Positions 34,346 through 43,395 are shown, counted from the stretch's first letter. The stretch: DNA of 64,000 nucleotides from Spirosoma sp. KCTC 42546 (GCF_006965485.1 NZ_CP041360.1:5994501-6058500), one strand, 5' to 3'. Translations and numbers: made by a program. Notes: a model not told the origin generated them from the sequence alone.

Positions 34346-34849
34346 ATTAACAACTGGCGTTCCAAATAATAAAACCTCGTCACCGGTTGTAAGACGTACA
34401 GGCCGCTCAAAACGTAAGCCCAGCTTTTCGAGAAGATGAATGGAGTTTTGGTTATCAGGATTGGTAATACCGACAATTCGGGCGGCACCCAATACGTCGC
34501 GGGCATAAGTCATGACGGCGTTAGCAACTTCATAGCCGTACCCTTTACCCACATAACCAGGCAGCAAGGCAAAACCGATGTCAATATCCTCCAGGGTATC
34601 GCGCTTAAACAGGCCGCACATGCCAATGGAGACTCCATTGCTTTTTAGTGCTACACGATAAGGTCCAAAACCGTGTTCTTCATAACTTTTGATCGACCCA
34701 TTTTGAATGTACTGACGTGCATCGTCCAGGTTTCTAACACCCCGATCACCAATGAACGTAAGCCACGAGGGTGTATTCAGAAGCTCAAGTATGAATGGAG
34801 CATCCTCTATCGTGAACTTATCGATTAGTAAGCGGTCAGTTTCAAGCAT
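34340..34849 (-). CDS. GNAT-family N-acetyltransferase (RimJ/RimL-like)
   Basis: 169 residues from Met at 34849 (the Met at 34852 is also possible). Starts MLETDRLLIDKFTIEDAPF; the acetyl-CoA loop is LLPGYVGKGYGYEVANAVMTYA and the closing segment ITNPDNQNSIHLLEKLG is characteristic. The pattern is that of the RimJ/RimL group, which acetylates protein N-termini or small amines. Its convergent overlap with the kinase is unusual but plausible. No substrate evident; a role in arginine synthesis is not supported by sequence. Confidence 0.87.
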   Translation of the reverse strand: MLETDRLLIDKFTIEDAPFILELLNTPSWLTFIGDRGVRNLDDARQYIQNGSIKSYEEHGFGPYRVALKSNGVSIGMCGLFKRDTLEDIDIGFALLPGYVGKGYGYEVANAVMTYARDVLGAARIVGITNPDNQNSIHLLEKLGLRFERPVRLTTGDEVLLFGTPVVNS

Positions 34850-34854
34850 CACAC

Positions 34855-34927
34855 GTAGCCTGGATGTCCACGTCCGGGTATTGCATTATCCTTTATACCT
34901 TTACCCAGACGTGGACGTCCAGGCTAC
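34855..34927. repeat. 26-bp palindrome between argC and the GNAT gene
   Basis: Arms 34855-34880 and 34902-34927 agree at 24 of 26 positions; each arm is itself near-palindromic (TGGACGTCCA type). It lies 7 bp from the argC stop. Confidence 0.85.
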
Positions 34928-34934
34928 AGTATAC

Positions 34935-35918
34935 TTAAAACGCTACTGATTTCAGGCGGAGTCCCGTATCCTCCGGCAAACCGAAAACCAGATTCAAATT
35001 TTGAACTGCCTGACCCGATGCACCTTTGGTCAGGTTGTCGATTATACTGGTAATCAGCAATTGGCCATCGTGTACTTCCAGATGCAACAGGCATTTATTT
35101 GTATTTACAACCTGCTTCACATCGATGGGTGCGTCGCTCACGTGGGTAAACGGATGGCCTGCGTAATAATTTTTGTAAAGTTGCTTCGCTTCTTCCAGGG
35201 TACCTGAAAATGGTGTATACACGTTGGCCATAATTCCTCGTGTGTAATCACCGCGATACGGCACGAAATTGATAGCGTGGTTGAAATCAGGTTCCAACTG
35301 AGTTAGACTCTGACGAATTTCGGCTAAGTGCTGGTGCGTGAAGGCTTTGTAAATCGACACATTGTTATTTCGCCACGTAAAGCCTGTTGTAGGGACAAGC
35401 GCCTGCCCTGCACCCGTACTTCCTGTAATGGCACTTACCTGAACCGCATCGGTTAGCTTTCCAGCTTTAGCCAACGGCAGCAACGCCAACTGAATGCTGG
35501 TTGCAAAGCAGCCCGGATTCGCAATGCGCATGGCTTCCTGAATACGCTCCCGCTGTAATTCGGGGAGGCCGTAAACAAAATCATCGTGCTCATCGCGAAA
35601 ATCGGCACTGAGGTCAATCACCGCAACGTCGTCGGATATGTCATGCTCAGCCATAAACGTGACCGATGCACCATGCCCTGAGCACAGAAAAATAGCGTCA
35701 ACGGTTGCTTCCCCATCCCGCAAGGACGGAACCTCACCCGAAAACGTTAGGTCTGTATCGCCCAGCAAATCAGTATGTGTAGACCAGACAGGTTTACCAG
35801 CCTGGCTATTACTGTACACGAATGCGACGTTAACAAACGGATGATTTATAAGAATACGGAGCAGTTCGCCACCCGTGTAGCCTGCCCCGCCAATGATACC
35901 AACATTTATTTTTTCCAT
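34935..35918 (-). CDS. argC: N-acetyl-gamma-glutamyl-phosphate reductase
   Basis: 327 residues. NADP-binding GIIGGAGYTGGELLR, the active-site Cys in ANPGCFAT (C137) and VPYRGDYTRGIMA and YAGHPFTHVSDAP segments place it in the ArgC type 1 group. It reduces N-acetylglutamyl phosphate to the semialdehyde, the third step of arginine synthesis. It follows a glycosyltransferase gene (34 bp gap) that sits between it and argG. Other arg genes are absent from the window. Confidence 0.95.
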   Translation of the reverse strand: MEKINVGIIGGAGYTGGELLRILINHPFVNVAFVYSNSQAGKPVWSTHTDLLGDTDLTFSGEVPSLRDGEATVDAIFLCSGHGASVTFMAEHDISDDVAVIDLSADFRDEHDDFVYGLPELQRERIQEAMRIANPGCFATSIQLALLPLAKAGKLTDAVQVSAITGSTGAGQALVPTTGFTWRNNNVSIYKAFTHQHLAEIRQSLTQLEPDFNHAINFVPYRGDYTRGIMANVYTPFSGTLEEAKQLYKNYYAGHPFTHVSDAPIDVKQVVNTNKCLLHLEVHDGQLLITSIIDNLTKGASGQAVQNLNLVFGLPEDTGLRLKSVAF

Positions 35919-35952
35919 ACTTTTTAGCTAACGACCGCCTTAGCTGATTGAT

Positions 35953-37173
35953 TCACTTCGAACTAGTAACCCGGCTCCGTTCATTCACGTTCCGAAACCA
36001 GTCCATTGCTTGTTCCAGCACAGCGTCATCAAAAACGGTAACATATTCACTCTGAAAGCCAGGCCGATCAAGAATCAACGAGCGACTCAATTCATGATTA
36101 TGAATCACCATGGTTGGCTGGCTGGCGATCGGAAAAAATTGAATACCCATACCATTTTTCTGAAACGAAAATGTTGGACAACCTAAACAACAGAGGTGCA
36201 TGGGTAACGAGTCGAGTGTAAAAGCGGCTTGTGCCTGTTCGCTCAGGCTGGCAATATCCTGAAGGTTCAAATTACCAACGGCAGGTGTCAGTCGATCAGC
36301 CGCAGCTGGGTTCTCGGCCCGAACGCGTTCGTATAACTCCGTTGTGAAGGCTTTCTGGCCACTAAATACAAGTGGGTGTGGCGTTTCGATTAACAACCGT
36401 TTTGCCAACTGACTCCAGTAATCAACGGAGAGCATCCGAACCTCACTTCCTGATTCAGGAAAAATCAGAATAGGTTTCTGCAGAGGAACAGGGCGGTTTA
36501 ACTTTGCCCACAACTGGGCTGGCGATTGGTCTGGGTGAACAAAATAGGGTTCAACCGTTCGTAAATCGCCGACAACACCCATTGGCTTCAGTACCTTCAA
36601 AATCAGGTCGAAGTTATGAACTTCCTCATCGGGCATAAAAAACTCATCGTCGAGCAGACCGCCAAAACCACGGGTACCAAAGCCAATTTTGCGTTTGACC
36701 TGCAAATAAGGCAACACAAAGTGCATGGGCGAATCCGAGAACCGAACATCAACCGAGTAATCATACACCGTATCGCGTAGGTCTTTTATTGCCGATCGGG
36801 TTGTCCGGTAAAATTCCTGCCATTTGGCCCATTTCGACAATGGACGCCGATTTGTGCTGACGTGGTTGAGGTGAACAACCCGCCGAATGTAGGGGTTACC
36901 TTTCCAGATGGGATCGCACCAACTCCCCGCCAACACGTCGATTTGTGCGTTAGGGTAACGCTGACGGATGAGCGGGAACGCATACGACAAAATCAGGGCG
37001 TCGCCCAAATGTCCCGACGTCATGAGCAAAATTTGGGGAGCCTCCTCATCCAGTGAACCGAAATCGCGCTGGCTGTAGCTTCCCCGCGCGTACTGATCAA
37101 CCACAACATCAAGGAGTTGAAGTGGGTAACCAATACGCCTGGGAGCGCAATATTTTCTCGGTTTACCGATCAC
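35953..37173 (-). CDS. GT9-family glycosyltransferase (heptosyltransferase-like)
   Basis: 406 residues. ILLMTSGHLGDALILSYAFPLI and LIRQRYPNAQIDVLAGSWC are the N-terminal GT9 signature; IFPESGSEVRMLSVDYWSQL and FTLDSLPMHLCCLGCPTF form the C-terminal sugar-nucleotide site. Members transfer heptose or related sugars to lipopolysaccharide core. The start overlaps the argG stop by 4 bp (37170-37173), an odd place between two arginine genes. N-terminal 45 residues before the signature are unlike typical GT9. Substrate unknown. Confidence 0.82.
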   Translation of the reverse strand: MIGKPRKYCAPRRIGYPLQLLDVVVDQYARGSYSQRDFGSLDEEAPQILLMTSGHLGDALILSYAFPLIRQRYPNAQIDVLAGSWCDPIWKGNPYIRRVVHLNHVSTNRRPLSKWAKWQEFYRTTRSAIKDLRDTVYDYSVDVRFSDSPMHFVLPYLQVKRKIGFGTRGFGGLLDDEFFMPDEEVHNFDLILKVLKPMGVVGDLRTVEPYFVHPDQSPAQLWAKLNRPVPLQKPILIFPESGSEVRMLSVDYWSQLAKRLLIETPHPLVFSGQKAFTTELYERVRAENPAAADRLTPAVGNLNLQDIASLSEQAQAAFTLDSLPMHLCCLGCPTFSFQKNGMGIQFFPIASQPTMVIHNHELSRSLILDRPGFQSEYVTVFDDAVLEQAMDWFRNVNERSRVTSSK

Positions 37174-38360
37174 TGATTGTTAATTTTCTCGTAGATCATC
37201 ACCTGGTTGGAAGCCACTTTGGAGAAGCCCCGCACATCATCGCCAGTCCAGGCGTTGTTCATTTCGCCATATGAACCAAATTTCGACGACATCAGATCAT
37301 GGTCCGACTCAATGCCCAGTACCTGGAACCGATAGGGTGCCAGCAATACGTGCACCTTACCCGAAACATGCGCCTGCGTATCGGCCAGGAACGTTTCAAT
37401 GTTGCGCATTACGGGGTCCATAAATTGGCCTTCGTGTAGCATCGTTCCGTACCAGTTGGCCAGTTGCTCTTTCCAGTACAACTGCCATTTGCCCAGTACG
37501 TGTTTCTCGAGGGTATGGTGCGATTTAATAAGAATCAGCGGAGCAGGAGCTTCGAATCCAACCCGTCCTTTAATACCAATGATTGTATCGCCTACGTGGA
37601 TGTCGCGGCCAATGCCAAACGGCCCGGCCAGTTCAGTGAGTTTACGAATGGCATCAACTGGATTGGCAAATTTCTCGTCTCCAATTGCCTTGATTTCGCC
37701 GTGCTGGAAGGTAAGCGTAATGGTCTCCTGCTCCGTTTTCGTTACCTGAGTTGGCCAGGCTGACTCGGGCAGAAACTGGTCAGATGTCAGGGTTTCCTTA
37801 CCCCCTACTGAGGTTCCCCACAGTCCTTTGTTGATCGAATAGGCGGCTTTGTGCCACTCCTGATCGACGCCTTTAGCCTTTAGGTATTCGATTTCGGCCT
37901 CCCGCGATAATTTAAGATCACGGATGGGCGTAATGACTTCGGCATCGGGCGCAATGATCCGAAATGCCATATCGAAACGAACCTGATCGTTACCCGCACC
38001 AGTACTACCGTGTGCAATGGCCGAGGCACCAATTTCCCGCGCGTATTCGGCAGCGGCAATCGCCTGAAAAATTCGCTCGGCACTTACGGAAAGTGGGTAG
38101 GTGTTGTTTTTCAGGACGTTACCGAACACCAGAAACTTCAGGCATTGTTGGTAATAATCGTCCGTTTTGGAGATCGTCACGTGGGACTTAACCCCTAGTG
38201 AGTATGCCCGTTCCTCAATCGCTTTGAGTTCGGCATCGGAGAAACCGCCCGTATCGACTAGCACCGAGTATACATCCATACCCCGGTCTTCGGACAAATA
38301 TTTAACGCAGAAGGAGGTATCGAGACCTCCGCTGAAGGCAAGAACTACTTTTTGAGACAT
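37170..38360 (-). CDS. argG: Argininosuccinate synthase
   Basis: 396 residues from Met at 38360; the frame remains open to 38468 but the extension resembles nothing, and MSQKVVLAFSGGLDTSFCVK is the expected start. The PP-loop AFSGGLDTS binds ATP. GASAIAHGSTGAGNDQVRFD and YSINKGLWGTSVGGKETL are other family segments. It joins citrulline and aspartate. Followed by the overlapping GT9 gene and then argC, so the three probably share a transcript. Confidence 0.96.
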   Translation of the reverse strand: MSQKVVLAFSGGLDTSFCVKYLSEDRGMDVYSVLVDTGGFSDAELKAIEERAYSLGVKSHVTISKTDDYYQQCLKFLVFGNVLKNNTYPLSVSAERIFQAIAAAEYAREIGASAIAHGSTGAGNDQVRFDMAFRIIAPDAEVITPIRDLKLSREAEIEYLKAKGVDQEWHKAAYSINKGLWGTSVGGKETLTSDQFLPESAWPTQVTKTEQETITLTFQHGEIKAIGDEKFANPVDAIRKLTELAGPFGIGRDIHVGDTIIGIKGRVGFEAPAPLILIKSHHTLEKHVLGKWQLYWKEQLANWYGTMLHEGQFMDPVMRNIETFLADTQAHVSGKVHVLLAPYRFQVLGIESDHDLMSSKFGSYGEMNNAWTGDDVRGFSKVASNQVMIYEKINNQ

Positions 38361-38873
38361 CAGACAGAAGACACCGAACGCCATAACGCCCGGCATCAGT
38401 ATAGTTTTGGAGGAGCAAATATCGGGCTTTTGACGTTTAGTTGCGCTAATGACTGTAAAAGGGTGCAAGACAAGTCCATTTTTACGGCTTATCAGCGCAG
38501 ATTGTGTCTATTTGTATGACAGGATTACAGGATTTCGGTTTACCGATAATCCTGTAATCCTGTCATACAAATTTGTTTTGCACTCGTAAGCGTCAGGGTG
38601 GTTTACAAGGTACTCGAAAGATCCTAATCACATTTTAATCCCTGATTACAGTCAGATAACCAGAAGGTTATGCCCACTTAGCTTATCCGAAGAGCAAGTG
38701 CCTTTTCCTTACTATTCACAAATCCAGGAAAATGAGTTTTATTAAACCGCTTTTAGGCTGATGCGCGTAACGAGTTCTCAACCACCAATGGGTTGCCTTG
38801 GAGAACAAGGCCCGTTACAAACAAAATAATACACAAACCAACTCGATGTTTATCTTAAAAACAAAGACGATTT
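38361..38873. other. 513-bp gap holding a palindrome
   Basis: Between divergent starts of argG and the lipoprotein gene. Only the palindrome at 38511-38571 was recognised. A repeated GTTAT/GTTC-rich leader may carry promoters but no clear element was fixed. Confidence 0.45.
38511..38571. repeat. 24-bp perfect palindrome with nested hairpin
   Basis: Arms 38511-38534 and 38548-38571 are perfect inverted copies; the short centre has its own TCGG/CCGA pair. The word GACAGGATTACAGGATT is shared with the palindrome at 3515-3592, 35 kb away. Confidence 0.9.
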
Positions 38874-39458
38874 ATGACCAATTTATTCGTTAAACAGTTA
38901 TGTACTGTTCTAATTGGAGCAGTTATTCTTTCTTCGTGCAGTAGGCCCGTCGCTTATTTTCAGCGTAGCCCTGTTGAACCGGCAACTCTATTCAACACGC
39001 AAACAGCAGCTATTTCGACACCTACTCAGGCTATTCTGGTACCAACTGAGACACTCACGCCAGCCAATGATACCAGTAAGCAACTTGACATCTATGCTCG
39101 TACTGATAGCAGACTGGTGGCCAACAAAAAGTTAAGCAAGCGCATGGATCGGGTGAGAAATTTGTTGGCCACAAGCTTTGGAGTAAAGGCAGCAACCGGT
39201 GCGAATACCCCTCGTAAGATGAATATGGTGGAGCGGTTAATGCTTAAGAAGGTAAACAAGCAGATCAATCGGCAACTGGCCCCTACCCATCCAGAAAAAG
39301 CAATGCTTAGCCGGGGTTATCTGATTGGAGGGGGCGCGGTTCTGTTGATTGGCGGTTTACTGTTGCTAATCATTGGCACGGGTACTGCTGCCTTTATCGG
39401 CCTAATTATAGCCCTCATAGGTGCCGTTGGATTAATACTTGCCCTGTTTGGTTATTGA
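38874..39458 (+). CDS. Lipoprotein with two C-terminal membrane helices
   Basis: 194 residues. Signal LCTVLIGAVILSSC with lipobox Cys23. A basic helical stretch (RMDRVRNLLATSFGVK, VERLMLKKVNKQINRQLA) precedes two adjoining hydrophobic helices near 148-193 (GYLIGGGAVLLIGGLLLLIIG, then FIGLIIALIGAVGLILALFG). No family recognised beyond similar lipoproteins. A lipoprotein with internal membrane helices is unusual. Monocistronic. Confidence 0.65.
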   Translation: MTNLFVKQLCTVLIGAVILSSCSRPVAYFQRSPVEPATLFNTQTAAISTPTQAILVPTETLTPANDTSKQLDIYARTDSRLVANKKLSKRMDRVRNLLATSFGVKAATGANTPRKMNMVERLMLKKVNKQINRQLAPTHPEKAMLSRGYLIGGGAVLLIGGLLLLIIGTGTAAFIGLIIALIGAVGLILALFGY

Positions 39459-39475
39459 TAATAGAACCGCTTTAG

Positions 39476-40354
39476 TTACAACAAGACCAGCAAGCTTCCC
39501 GGCAATATCCGTACCTCGGCGCGGCCTGTGGGTAATATCAACGGTTCACCATCGGCATGAATCAATAAAGGTTCACTGGTTTCCACGGTCGCGTTCGTGA
39601 TTGAGTGCCCCCGCCAGTAGCTTGATTGATTTAGTGTTTTGTTGAACAATCGCCAGGTGATCATTGGGGCCGACTGCGCTGGGAAAGGTCGAATTTCGCA
39701 CTGTTCCAGTTTCCCGTCGGCAATGTTGGCAGTGGGGGCCATCCAAGCGTTATTGCCAAACTGCCCGGCATTGGCGAAGGTTAATGAGAATACTTCCTTA
39801 GGCTGCCCATTCAGTAGGAGCCTCTGTGGCTTATAAGCCTGAAAAGCCCGAAAAGCTGTGCGGACGTAGGTTGGTAGTCCACGTACGGGTTGCTTCGCAA
39901 ACTCGTGGGCCACGTAGGCTTCAAAGCCCAGCCCGGCGGTGCAGAAAAATGGGTACTCGTTAATTTCGCCACTGTCAATCACAACCGGACGACCACTTAA
40001 AGCCCGCTCAACAGCCTTCATTGGGTTTAGCGGAACACCCAGATGACGGGCGAGTCCATTCCCTGATCCAATGGGCACAATACCCAAGGCCGTCGCCGAC
40101 CGCCGGAGTGCTTTTGCGATTTCGTTGATGGTACCGTCGCCCCCAATAGCGAGGATACGCATAACCCCCCGCTCAGTAGCTGCGGCTGCTAACTCGGTAG
40201 CATGACCAGCATGCGTTGTGTGAGCCACTTCGGGAACGTAACCCAGCGCATCGGCCTGGCGCATAAATGCATCCTGAAACAGTTTTTTCTGCTCGGCAGA
40301 TGTTGTGCCAGAGTTCGGGTTAATGATGGCCAGAACGGCCGAGCGGGTAGCCAC
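39476..40354 (-). CDS. Diacylglycerol kinase-family lipid kinase (YegS/DgkB-like)
   Basis: 292 residues, start GTG 40354. The nucleotide-binding signature is LAIGGDGTINEIAKAL, and IGSGNGLARHLGVPLNP follows. C-terminal beta domain with IHADGEPLILP. The family phosphorylates diacylglycerol or other lipids at the membrane. Start is GTG, only 1 bp after the TAA of a 37-residue membrane protein gene, so the two are very likely coupled. Substrate cannot be fixed. Confidence 0.9.
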   Translation of the reverse strand: MATRSAVLAIINPNSGTTSAEQKKLFQDAFMRQADALGYVPEVAHTTHAGHATELAAAATERGVMRILAIGGDGTINEIAKALRRSATALGIVPIGSGNGLARHLGVPLNPMKAVERALSGRPVVIDSGEINEYPFFCTAGLGFEAYVAHEFAKQPVRGLPTYVRTAFRAFQAYKPQRLLLNGQPKEVFSLTFANAGQFGNNAWMAPTANIADGKLEQCEIRPFPAQSAPMITWRLFNKTLNQSSYWRGHSITNATVETSEPLLIHADGEPLILPTGRAEVRILPGSLLVLL

Positions 40355-40355
40355 T

Positions 40356-40469
40356 TTACGAAAAGAAAATGAATAAGATGAGTATGAAAATCACGATAAA
40401 GATATAGTACCAGCCGTCGGAAAAAATATACGGCTTATACTCATTATAGAATTTTCGGATTCTGTTCAT
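40356..40469 (-). CDS. 37-aa membrane protein directly upstream of the lipid kinase
   Basis: ATG 40469 to TAA 40356, 37 residues. Starts MNRIRKFYNEYKPYIFSDGW and then a hydrophobic span rich in Ile, Phe and Leu (YYIFIVIFILILFIFF). The basic amphipathic head and single span are convincing for a small membrane protein. Its stop is 1 bp from the kinase start. The sequence is absent from ordinary annotation because of its length. Function unknown; perhaps it holds or regulates the kinase. Confidence 0.7.
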   Translation of the reverse strand: MNRIRKFYNEYKPYIFSDGWYYIFIVIFILILFIFFS

Positions 40470-40512
40470 GGAGCGGTTACGGTAAATACGCTTGTAAAGA
40501 TAAGCACGGTTT

Positions 40513-40599
40513 GTGGTTTAGGTATTCGGGTTATGGTATTTGGCGGCACGTTGCTACACTTGTGCGCCAGTCCACCATAACCCAAATACCTAAAACCAC
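40513..40599. repeat. Palindrome abutting the FabG-like stop codon
   Basis: Arms 40513-40537 and 40574-40599 pair with one indel and one mismatch, with a second inner pair TGGCG/CGCCA. Arm 2 ends next to the stop of the reductase gene. Confidence 0.8.
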
Positions 40600-41337
40600 C
40601 TACAACGCCTGGCCCCCATTCACCGACAGCACGTGGCCATTCACAAACGAGGCTTCATCGGAGGCTAAAAACAAATAGGCGTTGGCAATGTCCTCGGGTT
40701 TGCCAATACGCCGAACGGGTATCGTAGCCACGGCCTGATTACGTACTTCATCGGGCATAGCATCCGTCATGGCTGTTTGAATAAAACCTGGCGCAACGGC
40801 GTTGGCCGTAATGCCCTTTGGTCCCAGCTCTTTCGCCCATGAGCGAACCATACCAATAATTCCCGCCTTGGCAGCCGCGTAATTAGTCTGCCCAAATGCT
40901 CCATGAACGCCATTAATGGACGAGGTACAGATGATCCGGCCGTATTTCTGCTCAACCATGTAGGGCGCAATCACTTTGGTGCAATTGAATACCCCCGTCA
41001 GGTTAACGTCGATGACCTGCTGCCATTCAGAGAAAGACATTTTCAGCAGGGTTTTATCCCGGGTGATACCGGCATTGTTAATCAGAATATCAATTCGCCC
41101 ATAGCGGTCAAACACATCCTGGGCTGCGGCTTCAATTCGCGGCACATCGGTTGTACTCACATGCATGAATTCGCATCGAAAACCCTGGTCAGTCAGCGTT
41201 TGTGCAGTAGTGCTCCCTTCGTTGAGCACATCCCAGATAATGACCGTGGCTCCTTCACGACAAAATACGTCCGCAGCTTTCTGGCCTATTCCCCGGGCAG
41301 CGCCGGTAATGATGGCCACTTTATTTTGTAGTCTCAT
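40600..41337 (-). CDS. Short-chain dehydrogenase, FabG-like 3-oxoacyl-ACP reductase
   Basis: 245 residues. TGAARGIG cofactor loop, NNAG motif (ILINNAGITRDK), catalytic Ser/Tyr/Lys (ICTSSINGVHGAFGQTNYAAAKAG) and a C-terminal VNGGQAL. The pattern is the FabG group, which reduces 3-oxoacyl-ACP in fatty-acid synthesis or 3-oxoacyl-CoA. It is not next to other fab genes, so a housekeeping role is not proven. It may instead reduce acetoacetyl-CoA or another ketone. Confidence 0.87.
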   Translation of the reverse strand: MRLQNKVAIITGAARGIGQKAADVFCREGATVIIWDVLNEGSTTAQTLTDQGFRCEFMHVSTTDVPRIEAAAQDVFDRYGRIDILINNAGITRDKTLLKMSFSEWQQVIDVNLTGVFNCTKVIAPYMVEQKYGRIICTSSINGVHGAFGQTNYAAAKAGIIGMVRSWAKELGPKGITANAVAPGFIQTAMTDAMPDEVRNQAVATIPVRRIGKPEDIANAYLFLASDEASFVNGHVLSVNGGQAL

Positions 41338-41447
41338 GATTCATTCGGTATAAACTCCTGTTCAGAATGGGCGCTAAATAACGTTAAAATATATGCTATT
41401 TACCAACCCTGGGAGGGTTACCTTCGTTTCATCAAAAAACACCGACC

Positions 41448-41906
41448 ATGAACCGACTATATATCGTTTTAGTACTCTCCTTCATTGGCTGGTCTGCCTT
41501 TGGTCAGCAAACCATTGAAGCGCAATCAAAGCAGGTAGCCAAAGAGCGCAGGACTATTCTGCAAATTTTAGAACGCCAGACCAGCGACTGGAACAGCGGC
41601 CGTGTCGATAAATTCATGAACGGCTATTGGGTTTCCGATTCACTGACCTTCGTTGGCAAAGCGGGCGTTACCTACGGCTATCAGGCAACACTGGCTAACT
41701 ACAAAAAGCGCTACCCGAGTCGAGCCTCCATGGGTTCGCTCAAATTCGACATTCTGCAGCTGGATTTTCTGACCCCTGATGTTGCCTATGTCATTGGCCG
41801 CTTTCACCTCACACGCCCAAAAATTGGCGATGCTGATGGTCACTTCACGCTACTCTGGCGCAAGATTAAAAATCGCTGGGTCATTGTGAGCGATCATTCG
41901 AGTTAA
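41448..41906 (+). CDS. Secreted NTF2-like (DUF4440) protein
   Basis: 152 residues with signal peptide MNRLYIVLVLSFIGWSAFG. The mature part has the SnoaL/NTF2-like cone: ILQILERQTSDWNSGRVDKFM, then VSDSLTFVGKAGVTYGYQAT and the closing strand KNRWVIVSDHSS. Exported, function unknown, possibly ligand binding. It ends 103 bp before the convergent acyltransferase, with a palindrome between. Confidence 0.85.
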   Translation: MNRLYIVLVLSFIGWSAFGQQTIEAQSKQVAKERRTILQILERQTSDWNSGRVDKFMNGYWVSDSLTFVGKAGVTYGYQATLANYKKRYPSRASMGSLKFDILQLDFLTPDVAYVIGRFHLTRPKIGDADGHFTLLWRKIKNRWVIVSDHSS

Positions 41907-42016
41907 GTGAAGTGAGTGGAATTGGTGGAGTAGGTAAAGTGAGTGCAATAGGTTGATTAAGAAAAAATACATCTGTCAGACTCACTTCACCAATTCCACT
42001 TACTCTACTCACTTCA
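41907..42016. repeat. Repeated-word palindrome between convergent genes
   Basis: Arms 41907-41945 and 41980-42016 share the words GTGAAGTGAGT, GGAATTGGTG and AGTA(A/G)GT in inverted orientation, but word order differs, so the palindrome is imperfect. Arm 2 overlaps the end of the acyltransferase gene. Confidence 0.75.
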
Positions 42017-43232
42017 TCAGCTCCGAAATCGTAGGTTCTTTAGCGGATAATCGGTCGCGGAGTTCGGTGACGGGTTTCTCGAAGAACTTGTATAAAAGCG
42101 TTGAGAGGATCAATACCAGCCCCCAGAACAAGCCTACTTTAAGCCAACCCGTAGCCAAGGAGGTTGTCGGAATTCGCTCCACAACGTTTAGCATGATTGG
42201 AGTCAGATTCAGCAGGTACATTGAGTACGAAATCAGACTTATATGTGTGATGGCTCGGGCAATGCCAAAGCGTGCCCACAAGCCGGTAGCCGTACGCCAC
42301 CCATCCATGTAGGGTACCAACAAAGCCATACTGAACCCAATTAGTGGGAAGTAAAATGTGCGCTTGAAAAAGGTATAGGCGGGGAAAACGCCCAGGTGAA
42401 CATAGTAGCCGATAATAAGAATGGAGGCCGAAAATGCAGCCAGTACCGTCATGATCAGGCCAATAACCAGGAGTCGGCGACGTAAGGCTTCATTCATCCA
42501 TTGAGCCGGAAAGTAATGCTTGGCATATGCAGCCAGTACGCCATACGAAATAGCATCCAGCCGAGTGACAACAATACCCCGGTAGCCTAACTCTCCTTCC
42601 TCAATTGGAATCTGGATAGCCGTAATAAAGCGGTACAAATTAGTACCAATAATGATCAGGAGGATGGTGGCCAGTACGATCCGTTGCCGCGACCATTGAG
42701 CTGAAAACAGGCTATGCATAATCCAGAGCACCAAAGGGAGCGTAATATACGACCACTCTTCAATGGCCAGGCTCCAGGTTTCCGGAAAGAAATCAGGCAC
42801 AAACTGGGCGAAATTCTGGACGAAGAAAAAGTATTTAATCAGGGTTCCGGCGGGGGGCAACGTATGGTGCAGGCCACTTCGCCAGGCACGAAGCAAGGCC
42901 GTCAGAATTAACCCACCCAGTACCAGGTAATAGTTAGGTAAGGTGCGAAACCACCGACGCGTCCAGAAATTGAGCAGTAACTCGCGATCAAAGCGTTTCT
43001 TTTTTTCGTAGGACCGAATCAGAATACCCCCGATTAAAAAGCCACTCAAAACAAAAAACAATTCAACACCATCGGGCAGCAGATGATGAATAAAAAGCCC
43101 ATTGTAGTATTCTTTCAAGGCAATGGTAGCATGTGCATCCACCACAATCAGGATGGCTAGTGCCCGCATCACATCCAACCCAAATACGCGTTTAGAAGCC
43201 GCCGTATTGAGCGAAAACAGTTTCGTAAGCAT
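42009..43232 (-). CDS. Acyltransferase family 3 (OafA/YrhL-like) membrane protein
   Basis: 407 residues with about ten membrane helices. GLDVMRALAILIVVDAHAT holds the conserved Arg and His. PDGVELFFVLSGFLIGGILIR, FWTRRWFRTLPNYYLV and ETWSLAIEEWSYITLPLVL follow. This family transfers acyl groups to surface carbohydrates such as O-antigen or peptidoglycan. The lipid or sugar substrate is unknown. The C-terminus EPTISELMK overlaps the repeat arm. Confidence 0.9.
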   Translation of the reverse strand: MLTKLFSLNTAASKRVFGLDVMRALAILIVVDAHATIALKEYYNGLFIHHLLPDGVELFFVLSGFLIGGILIRSYEKKKRFDRELLLNFWTRRWFRTLPNYYLVLGGLILTALLRAWRSGLHHTLPPAGTLIKYFFFVQNFAQFVPDFFPETWSLAIEEWSYITLPLVLWIMHSLFSAQWSRQRIVLATILLIIIGTNLYRFITAIQIPIEEGELGYRGIVVTRLDAISYGVLAAYAKHYFPAQWMNEALRRRLLVIGLIMTVLAAFSASILIIGYYVHLGVFPAYTFFKRTFYFPLIGFSMALLVPYMDGWRTATGLWARFGIARAITHISLISYSMYLLNLTPIMLNVVERIPTTSLATGWLKVGLFWGLVLILSTLLYKFFEKPVTELRDRLSAKEPTISELMK

Positions 43233-43255
43233 AATTAGGTACGAAGGTAAGACCC

Positions 43256-43391
43256 AATGAATAATGTATAATGCAGAGTTGGTAATGAATAATGTAAAAT
43301 GGATAATGTAAAATGGGTAATGATTCCTTTACCTATGCGACCTTTGCTCCATAGTTATTATACATTATTCATTTTATATTATTCATTTTCG
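43256..43391. repeat. AT-rich repeated-word palindrome upstream of the MaoC gene
   Basis: Tandem AATGAATAATG and AATGTAAAATGG words on the left and their inverted forms at 43354-43391 on the right. The words recur in the palindrome at 31845-31925. It ends only 4 bp before the start at 43396, so it fills the MaoC leader. Confidence 0.75.
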
Positions 43392-43395
43392 CCAG

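Noticed and set aside
38361..38468. 36-residue N-terminal extension of argG
   Set aside because: The PP-loop start MSQKVVLAFSGG is where family members begin.
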